A stretch of DNA of 9,336 nucleotides from Anaerolineae bacterium (GTDB taxonomy: Bacteria > Chloroflexota > Anaerolineae > B4-G1), in NCBI GenBank assembly GCA_027079895.1, contig JALWUZ010000016.1, positions 1-9,336 of the forward strand. The letters are read 5' to 3'. Under the pieces are notes generated by a model. The model ran no database searches. It was not told where the DNA came from and saw only the letters and a program-made list of their open reading frames with translations. Shown piece after piece: positions 1-9,200 of this stretch. The position numbers and the translations under genes are program-made. The stretch's first letter is position 1; each line of letters starts with the position of its first letter.

Positions 1-215
1 GCCGGAATGTGGACGTAGTAGGTGTAGGGCAGGAGGTTGTCGAACTGGTAGTAACCGCTGATGTCGGTGGTGGTGGTCAGGACGGGCGTCGTCTCCCCTT
101 GACGGAACAGTTGCACCTCGACCCCCGCCACGCCGTGCTCGTCGCTATCGAAGATGCCGTTGTTGGCGTGGCCCCCCGCCCCCGTGTCGAACCAGACGAC
201 GTTGCCCAGGGCGAC
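1..215 (-). repeat. SdrD_B unit U16 (cut by window edge)
   Basis: 71 residues seen, ending in YTYYVHIP. VQLFRQGETTPVL core. Nearly identical in DNA to U14 at an offset of 957 nt. The gene evidently continues beyond position 1, because the unit stops mid-domain without a stop codon. Confidence 0.93.
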
Positions 216-3200
216 CAGGTCATCGGAGACGAAGAAGCCGAAGTCGGCGGTGAAGTTGACGTTGGCGTCCGTAAGCACGCCGGTGTAACTGCTCTCGTCG
301 TCGGTGATCGGCTCGGTGTTCGGCGCGAGGATGTAGAGCGTGCTGCTGATGCCGGTCGTGGCGAGGTCGGGCTGGTCTATGCCGTTCTCGTCGCCGTCCT
401 GGTCGGTGAACTCGTCGCTCCCGTTGCCGACGGAGGAGATGTAGCCGGAGAGCGGCCCGCCGGCCTGGAAGTTCTCCGCCGGCAGGTGGACGATGTAGGT
501 GTCCGGCAGGAGGTTGTCGAACTGGTAGTAGCCGCTGATGTCGGTGGTGGTGGTCAGGACGGGAGCCGTCTGCCCGGAGATGTAGAGCGTCACCGTGACG
601 CCCGGCACGCCGCTTTCGTCGCCGTCGAAGATGCCGTTGTTGGCAAAGCCGCCGCCTCCGCCTATGTCGAACCAGACCAGGTTGCCGATGGCGACCAGGT
701 CGTCGGGGACGAAGAAGCCGAAGTCGGCGGTGAAGTTGACGTTGTCGTCGTCCAGGGCGCCGGTGTAGTTGACCTGATTCTCGCCGGTAATCTCGTCGTT
801 CGGTTGCAGGACGTAGAGCGTGCTGCTGATGCCGGTCGTGGCGAGGTCGGGTTGGTCTATGCCGTTCTCGTCGCCGTCGTCGTCGGTGGTCTCGTCCGTG
901 CCATTGCCGATGGAGGAGATGTAGCCGGAGAGCGGCCTGGTGCCGGTGAACTCGCTGGCCGGGATGTGGACGTAGTAGGTGTAGGGCAGGAGGTTGTCGA
1001 ACTGGTAGTAACCGCTGATGTCGGTGGTGGTGGTCAGGACAGGCGTCGTCTCCCCTCGACGGAACAGTTGCACCTCGACCCTCGGCACGCCGCGCTCGTC
1101 ACCGTCGAAGATGCCGTTGTTGGCGTGGCCCTCCGCGCCCGTATCGAACCAGACGACGTTGCCGATGGCGACCAGGTCGTCGGGGACGAAGAAGCCGAAG
1201 TCGGCGGTGAAGTTGACGTTGTCGTCGTCGAGGACGCCGGTGTAGTTGGACTGATCCTCACCGGTGCGCTCGCTGTCCGGCGCGAGGATGTAGACGGTGC
1301 TGCTGATGCCGGTCGTGGCGAGGTCGGGCTGGTCTACGCCGTTCTCGTCGCCGTCCTGGTCGGTGAACTCGTCGCCGCCGTTGCCGACGGAGGAGATGTA
1401 CCCCGCCAGCAGCCCGCCGGCCTGGAAGTTCTCCGCCGGAAGGTGGACGATGTAGGTGTCCGGCAGGAGGTTGTCGAACTGGTAGTAGCCGCTGATGTCG
1501 GTGGTGGTGGTCAGGACGGGAGCCGTCTGGCCGGAGATGTAGAGCGTCACCGTGACGCCCGGCACACCGCGCTCGTCGCCGTCGAAGACGCCGTTGTTGG
1601 CAAAGCCGCCGCCTCCGCCTATGTCGAACCAGACCAGGTTGCCGATGGCGACCAGGTCGTCGGGGACGAAGAAGCCGAAGTCGGCGGTGAAGTTGACGTT
1701 GTTGTCGTCCAGGTAGCCGGTGTAACTGGTCTCGTCGTCGGTGATCGGCTCGCTGTTCGGCGCGAGGGCGTAGAGCGTGCTGCTGATGCCGGTCGTGGCG
1801 AGGTCGGGCTGGTCTATGCCGTTCTCGTCGCGGTCGTCGTCGCTGAACTCGTCCGCGCCGTTGCCGATGGAGGAGACGTAGCCGGAGAGCGGCCCGCCGG
1901 CCTGGAAGTTCTCCGCCGGAAGGTGGACGTAGTAGGTGTAGGGCCGGAGGTTGTCGAACTGGTAGTAACCGCTGATGTCGGTGGTGGTGGTCAAGACGGG
2001 CGTCGTCTCTTCTTGGCGGAAGAGTTGCACCGTGACGCCCGACACGCCGCTTTCGTCGCTATCGAAGATGCCGTTGTTGGCATGCCCCCCCGCGCCGGTG
2101 TCGAACCAGACGACGTTGCCGATGGCGACCAACTCCACGAAGCCGAAGTCAGCAGTGAAGTTGACGTTGTTGTCGTCCAGGTAGCCGGTGTAGTTGATCT
2201 GATTCTCGCCGGTGATCTCGGTGTTCGGCGCGAGGACGTAGAGCGTGCTGCTGATGCCGGTCGTGGCGAGGTCGGGTTGGTCTATGCCGTTCTCGTCGCC
2301 GTCGTCGTCGGTGGCCTCGTCGCTCCCGTTGCCGATGGACGACACGTAGCCGTAGAGCGGCCCGCCGGCCTGGAAGTTCTCCGCCGGGAGGTGGACGTAA
2401 TAGGTGCCGGGGATGAGCAGGTCGAAGGTGTAGTACCCGCTGGCGTCGGTGGTGGTGGTCAGGACGGGCGTCGTCTCTCCCTGGCGGAAGAGTTGCACCG
2501 TGACGTTCGCCGCCGGGCCCTCGTCGCTATCGAAGATGCCGTTGTTGGTGTGGTCGCCCGCGCCGGTGTCGAACCAGACGACGTTGCCCAGGGCGACCAG
2601 TTGCACGAAGCCGAAGTCGGCGGTGAAGTTGACGTTGTCGTCGTCCAGGTAGCCGGTGTAGTTGACCTGATTCTCGCCGGTAATCTCGTCGTTCGGTTGC
2701 AGGAGGTAGAGCGTGCTGCTGATGCCGGTCGTGGCGAGGTCGGGCTGGTCTATGCCGTTCTCGTCGCCGTCGTCGTCGGTGGTCTCGTCGTCGCCGTTGC
2801 CGACGGAGGAGACGTAGCCGGAGAGCGGCCTGGTGCCGGTGAACTCGCTGGCCGGGATGTGGACGTAGTAGGTGCCGGGGTTGAGCAGGTCGAACTGATA
2901 GTACCCGCTGGCGTCGGTGGTGGTGGTCAGGAGCGGGGTCGCGTCGCCCGGACGGAAGAGTTGCACCTCGACGCCTACGACCGGGCTCTCGCCGCTGTCG
3001 AAGATGCCGTTGTTGGTGTGGTCGTCTGCGCCGGTGTCGAACCAGACCACGTTGCCGATGGCGACCAACTCCACGAAGCCGAAGTCGGCGGTGAAGTTGA
3101 CGTTGGAGTCCGTAAGCACGCCGGTGTAACTGGTCTGGTCGTCGGTGATCGGCTCGGTGTTCGGTTGCAGGACGTAGAGCGTGCTGCTGATGCCGGTCGT

Positions 3201-6200
3201 GGCGAGGTCGGGCTGGTCTATGCCGTTCTCGTCGCCGTTTTGGTCGGTGGTCTCATCGTCGCCGTGGCCGATGGACGACACGTAGCCGTTGAGCGGCCCG
3301 CCGGGCTGGAAGTTCTCGGCGATGATGTGGACGGTGTAGGTGTTCGGCTGGAGGTTATCGAACTGGTAGTAGCCGCTGATGTCGGTGGTGGTGGTCAGGA
3401 CGGGAATCGCCTGGCCGGAGATGTAGAGCGTCACCGTGACGCCCGGCACGCCATGCTCGTCGCTATCGAAGAGGCCGTTGTTGGTGTGGTCGTCCGCGCC
3501 GGTGTCGAACCAGACCAGGTTGCCGATGGCGACCAGGTCATCGGGGACGAAGAAGCCGAAGTCCGCCGTGAAGTTGACGTTGGCGTCCGTAAGCACGCCG
3601 GTGTAACTGCTCTCGTCGTCGGTGATCGGTTCGGTGTTCGGCGCGAGGATGTAGACAGTGCTGCTGATGCCGGTCGTCGCCAGCGCGAGTTGGTCTATGC
3701 CGTTCTCGTCGCCGTTTTGGTCGGTGAACTCGTCGCTCCCGTTGCCGATGGAAGAGACGTAGCCGTTGAGCGGCCCGCCGGCCTGGAAGTTCTCGGCGAT
3801 GATGTGGACGGTGTAGGTGCCCGGCCGGAGGTTGTCGAACTGGTAGAAGCCGCTGATGTCGGTGGTGGTGGTCAGAACAGGAGCCGTCTGGCCGGAGATG
3901 TAGAGCGTCACCGTGACGCCCGGCACGCCGTGCTCGTCGCTATCGAAGATGCCGTTGTTGGCACGCCCCCCCGCGCCGGTGTCGAACCAGACCAGGTTGC
4001 CCAGGGCGACCAAGTCGCCGGGGACGAAGAAGCCGAAGTCGGCGGTGAAGTTGACGTTGTTGTCGTCCAGGTAGCCGGTGTAGTTGACCTGATTCTCGCC
4101 GGTGATCTCGGTGTTCGGCGCAAGGACGTAGAGCGTGCTGCTGATGCCGGTCGTGGCGAGGTTGGGTTGGTCTACGCCGTTCTCGTCGCCGTTTTGGTCG
4201 GTGGTCTCGTCGTCGCCGTTGCCGATGGAGGAGATGTAGCCGGAGAGCGGCCCGCCGGCCTGGAAGTTCTCCGCCGGCAGGTGGACGGTGTAGGTGCCGG
4301 GGTTGAGCAGGTCGAACTGGTAGTAGCCGCTGATGTCGGTGGTGGTGGTCAGGAGCGGGGTCGTGTCACCCTGGCGGAACAGTTGCACCGTGACGCCCGC
4401 CACGCCGTGCTCGTCGCTATCGAAGATGCCGTTGTTGGCATGCCCACCCGCCCCGGTGTCGAACCAGACCAGGTTGCCGATGGCGACCAACTCCACGAAG
4501 CCGAAGTCGGCGGTGAAGTTGACGTTGTCGTCGTCCAGGTAGCCGGCGTAACTGCTCTCGTCGTCGGTAATCGGCTCGGTGTTCGGCGCGAGGATGTAGA
4601 GCGTGCTGCTGATGCCGGTCGCCGCCAGCGCGGGCTGGTCTATGCCGTTCTCGTCGCCGGTGTGGTCGGTGGACTCGTCGTCACCGTTGCCGATGGAGGA
4701 GACGTAGCCGTAGAGCGCCCCGCCGGGCTGGAAGTTCTTCGCCGGCAGGTGGACGTAGTAGGTGCCCGGCAGGAGGCTGTCGAACTGGTAGAAGCCGCTG
4801 ATGTCGGTGGTGGTGGTCAGGACGGGAGCCGTCTGGCCGGAGATGTAGAGCGTCACCGTGACGTCCGGCACACCGCTTTCGTCGCCGTCGAAGAGGCCGT
4901 TGTTGGTGTGGTCGCCCGCGCCGGTGTCGAACCAAATCAGGTTGCCGATGGCGACCAGGTCGCCCGGCGCGTAGAAGCCGAAGTCCGCCGTGAAGTTGTT
5001 GCTGTCGTCCGAGATGTGTCCGGTGTACGCGGTGTCGTCCTCGCCGGTCACTTCGCCCCCCGGCGTCAGGACGTAGGCCGTGCTCCCAATCCCCGTCACC
5101 TCCGGGTTGGAACTGTCAATGCCGTTCTCGTCGCCGGTGTGGTCGGTGGTCTCGTCGCTGCCTTTGCCCGTCGAGGAGAGGTATCCCGCCAATACGCCGC
5201 CGGCCTGGAAGTTCACCGCCGGGATGCGGACGGTGTAGGTGCCGGGGTTGAGGTTGTCGAAGTAGTACCACCCGTTGGCGGCGGTCGTCGTGGTCATCAA
5301 CGGCGTCGCCTGGCCGGAGATGTAGAGCGTCACGGTGACGCCCGACACGCCGGGCTCGGCGCCGTTCTGGATGCCGTCGTTGGGCGTGCCGCCGCCCGCG
5401 CCGTTATCCAGCCAGACCAGGTTGCCCAGGGCGACCCCTTCCACGAAGCCGAAGTCGGCGGTGAAGTTGGCGTTGTCGTCGTCCAGGTAGCCGGTGTAGT
5501 TGGTGGCGTCCTCGCCAGTAACCTCGGCGTTGGGCTGGAGGTCGTAGTCCATGCTGCGGATGCCGTTGGCGACCAGGGCGTGCTCGTCAATCCCGTTCTC
5601 GTCGCTGTCGTGGTCGGTGTTCTCGAAGTCGCCCGCGCCCGCGCTGGAGACGTAGCCTTCCAGCGGGCCGCCGGTGTCGAACTGGGAGCCGGGGATGCGG
5701 ACGTAGTAGGTGCCGGGGTTGAGGTTGTCGAAGTAGTAGCGGCCCTGCGCGTCGGTGGTGGTGGTCAGGAGCGGGGTCGCGCCGCCCTGGCGGAAGAGTT
5801 GCACCGTGACGTTCGCGGCCGGGGTCTCGCCAGCGTCGAAGACGCCGTTGTCGTAGGCCGTCCCTGCCCCGGTGTCGAACCAGATGAGGTTGCCCAGGGC
5901 GACTCCCTCCACGAAGCCGAAGTCGGCGGTGAAGTTGACGTTGTCGTCGTCCAGGTAGCCGGCGTAACTGGTCTGGTCGTCGGTGATTGGCTCAGTGTTC
6001 GGCGTCAGGGTGTAGAGCGTGCTGCTGATGCCGGTCGTCGCCAGCGCGGGTTGGTCTATGCCGTTCTCGTCGCCGTCGTCGTCGGTGGCCTCGTCCGTGC
6101 CGTGGCCGAGGGAGGAGACGTAGCCGTTGAGCGGCCCGCCGGCCTGGAACTCGCTGGCCGGGATGTGGACGTAGTAGGTGCCAGGGTTGAGGAGGTCGAA

Positions 6201-9200
6201 CTGGTAGTACCCGCTGGCGTCGGTGGTGGTGGTCAGTAGCGGGGTCGCGTCGCCCGGACGGAAGAGTTGCACTTCGACGCCCGCCGCGCCGGGCTCAGTC
6301 CCGTCCCGGACGCCGTTGTCGGCGATGCCGCCGCCCGCCCCGGTGTCGAACCAGACCAGGTTGCCCAGGGCGACCAGTTGCACGAAGCCGAAGTCGGCGG
6401 TGAAGTTGACGTTGTCGTCGTCCAGGTAGCCGGCGTAACTGCTCTCGTCGTCGGTAATCGGCTCGGTGTTCGGTTGCAGGAGGTAGAGCGTGCTGCTGAT
6501 GCCGGTCGTGGCGAGGTCGGGCTGGTCTATGCCGTTCTCGTCCCCGTCGTCGTCGGTGGTCTCGTCGTCGCCGTTGCCGACGGAGGAGACGTAGCCGTAG
6601 AGCGGCCCGCCGGCCTGGAAGTTCTCCGCCGGTAGGTGGACGTAGTAGGTGCCGGGGATGAGCAGGTCGAAGGTGTAGTACCCGCTGGCGTCGGTGGTGG
6701 TGGTCAGGACGGGCGTCGTCTCTCCCTGGCGGAAGAGTTGCACCGTGACGTTCGCCGCCGGGCTCTCGTCGCTATCGAAGATGCCGTTGTTGGTGTGGTC
6801 GCCCGTACCGGTGTCGAACCAGACGACGTTGCCGATGGCGACCAGTTCCACGAAGCCGAAGTCGGCGGTGAGGTTGACGCAGTCGTCGGCCAACGCGCCG
6901 GTGTAGCCGGTGTCGTCGTCGGCGGTCGTCTCCATGCCGGGGAAGAGGGCGTAGGCGGTGCTGGTGATGCCGGTGGTCGCCAGCGCGGGTTGGTCAATGC
7001 CGTTCTCGTCGCCGTTCTGGTCGGTGGTCTCGTCGTCGCCGTTGCCGATGGAGGAGACGTAGCCGTAGAGCGCCCCGCCGGGCTGGAAGTTCTCGGCGAT
7101 GATGTGGACGGTGTAGGTGTTCGGGCGGAGGTTATCGAACTGGTAGTAGCCGCTGATGTTGGTGGTGGTGGTCAGGAGCGGCGTCGCCTGGCCGGAGATG
7201 TAGAGCGTCACGGTGACGCCCGGCACGCCGGACTCGGCGCCGTTCTGGATGCCGTCGTTGGGCGTGCCGCCGCCTGTGCCGGTGTCGAACCAGACCAGGT
7301 TGCCGAGGGCGACCATCCGAATCAGGCCGTAGTCGAAGGTGTAGTTGTCCTGGGTGATGACCGGCGTATGGATGACCAGGCCGCCGCCGGAGGGCTGGCC
7401 GTCGGAATCGAGGGCGTCGTCGCTGCCGGCGTTGATTTGGGTGTAGGTGTAGACTGCCAGCGGCCCGCCGGGGGCGAAGTTGTCGGCGATGACGGCGATG
7501 GTGTAGGCCATGCTGACGGGCACGGTGAAGGTGTAGTAGCCGTTCGCGTTCGTGGTGGTGGTGAAGACCCGCCCGTCGGGGTAGGTGAGAGTGACCACCA
7601 CACCGTCGAAGCCGGTGGCCCCGTCGTCCTGAACGCCGTCGTAGTCGTCATCGGCCCAGACGTAGTTGCCGATCTCCACCAGGCGGACGAAGCCGTAGTC
7701 CAGGCTCAAGTCCTCGGTGATGGCCGGGGTCAAGGTGGTGGTGATGGCGTAAGGCTGTCCGCCGAAGGTCTGGGTGATGGAGGCGTTGGAGTCGGTGGCG
7801 GGGTTGCCGACCAGGTAGCGGGTCTGGGTGTAATTTTCCAGCGGCCCGCCGGGGCCGTAGGCGGAGGTGGAGATGCGGACGGTGTAGGTGACGTTGAGCG
7901 GCAGGTGCTCGAAGATGTAGCGACCGCTACCGTCGGTGGTGGTGGAGGTGATGTACGCGCCGGTGTCGGCGTTGAAGAGGTCAATCTCGACGCCGCCGAT
8001 GGGGAACTCGCTCACGTGCGAGCCTTGCACGCCGTCGTAGTCGAAGTCGTACCAGACGTAGTCGCCCAGCCGCCCCATCGTCCAGGAGAGCGGCAGGCCG
8101 GTCTCGGCGGTGTACTCGCGGGTGCCGGTGATGGTGTCGGTGAGGGAGGTCGAGCGCACGATGGCGGTGTTGGTCAACGTCGTGGTGACGTAGACGCTCT
8201 CGCTGAGGGAGGCGGTGTAGGTGAGGTCGAGGGTGTTGGCGGGCGGCTCGTTGCTCAGCGAGTCCAGCGTCCAGATGACGGTGCGCCCGTCGGGGGAGAC
8301 GGTGCCGCCGTGAGAGGCACTGTTCGCCCGGACGCCGGCCGGGACGGAGTCGGTGACGATGAGGCTGTAGGCCGGGGCGTTGCCGTCGTTGGTCAGCGTG
8401 AGGGTGTAGACGGCGGTCTGCGGGTCGGAGGTGACGCTCCCGTGCTTGGCGATGTGGACGTTCGGCTCGCCGACGACCGTCTCGACGGGGTTGCTGTCGG
8501 TGGTGGAGGTGGTGTGGCTCAGGTGGGCGGTGTCGGTGAGATGATCCCCGGTCGCCGCGCCGAGGGGGTCACGGATGCGGGTGGTGATGGTGACGTAAGC
8601 CTGGGTGTCGTGGGGGATGGAGTCGAAAGTCGCGGTGACGGTCTGCCCGCTCCAGGTGACGGAGGGATTGACGCCGCCGGAGGCCGTAACGGATTCGATG
8701 CTCTGGCGGGCGTTCACCGTGTCCGTCACCACCACGTCGTAGAGGGTCGCGGTGATCGGGTCGGCGGGCGCGATGATGGTGTAAGTGACGAGCGTCCCCA
8801 GCGTGGCCGTCGGCGGCGGCGAGAACTGCACCTCCTTGCGGAGTCCGCCGTTGACGGTGCGGACGGCGGTCGAATGGCTGCCGCCGCTGTACTGGCGGAA
8901 GATGGGGGTCGGCTGTCCGCTGCCGGGCCAGGCGTCGTAGGAGAGCGCGGCCTGATTGGGCAGGATGATGTGGGCGGTGATGGCGTCGCTCACCTGGAGG
9001 ACGACGGTCAGGGTGAGGGCGGTGTGGGAGAGCGTGGTGAAGGGGGAGGTGGGGGTGAGGTGGTCAATGTGCCAGATGAGGTCGCCGGTCGCGCCGACGG
9101 ACGGGCCGGAGGTGACGGCCGGGTTGGAGGAGTCGTTGGTGGTCAGGGTGTAAGTGACGAGGCTCAGGCCGGAAGGCAGGCGGTCGGTGACGACGAGGTC

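Larger units (their letters stand above)
1..7313 (-). repeat. Tandem array of 468-480-nt SdrD_B units (15 complete, 1 partial)
   Basis: Unit boundaries were set at the V of V-A-(L/I)-G-N. Unit lengths from U1 to U15 are 471, 468, 471, 468, 480, 468, 477, 477, 468, 468, 468, 477, 480, 477 and 480 nt; U16 is cut after 71 residues. In a 156-residue unit (U2) the first acidic loop spans about residues 10-26, TTTT is 47-50, GYY 54-56, the loop D99-G-D101-E-N103-G-I-D106, and NFTADFGF 146-153. Similarity is high at the nucleotide level, not only in protein, which points to recent amplification and exchange among copies. Confidence 0.97.

Noticed and set aside
9..6239. 2,076-codon plus-strand open frame, Val/Asp/Glu/Gly-rich and periodic
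   Set aside because: It is the exact codon-for-codon antisense of the minus-strand gene. The minus translation has recognisable DUF11 and SdrD_B domains and typical folds; the plus translation matches no family I know and exists because TTA, CTA and TCA are avoided.
1018..6906. Many 65-75-codon open frames recurring about every 480 nt, on both strands
   Set aside because: They are out-of-frame readings of the same repeated DNA (for example Met-Ser-Val-Val-Val-Val starts from the GGT run coding TTTT). Their recurrence reflects repeat copying, not genes.
1..7313. CRISPR-like or intergenic tandem repeat
   Set aside because: The period of 468-480 nt is always a multiple of three, the reading frame is kept and changes favour conserved protein motifs, so this is a protein-domain repeat.
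7322..7984. Minus-strand Thr/Pro/Ser-rich open frames of 84-109 codons
   Set aside because: They overlap D1 and D2 in other frames and show no domain; they are compositional shadows of the giant gene.
9011..9055. Cluster of five G-runs on the plus strand, possible G-quadruplex
   Set aside because: Three runs are close together, but the gap to the last two is 13 nt, so there is no standard four-run motif. The runs follow from Thr/Pro codons on the minus strand.
8956..9153. 65-codon plus-strand open frame starting MGRMMWAV
   Set aside because: It lies opposite DUF11-like module 1, with no upstream ribosome binding site that stands out and no recognisable similarity.
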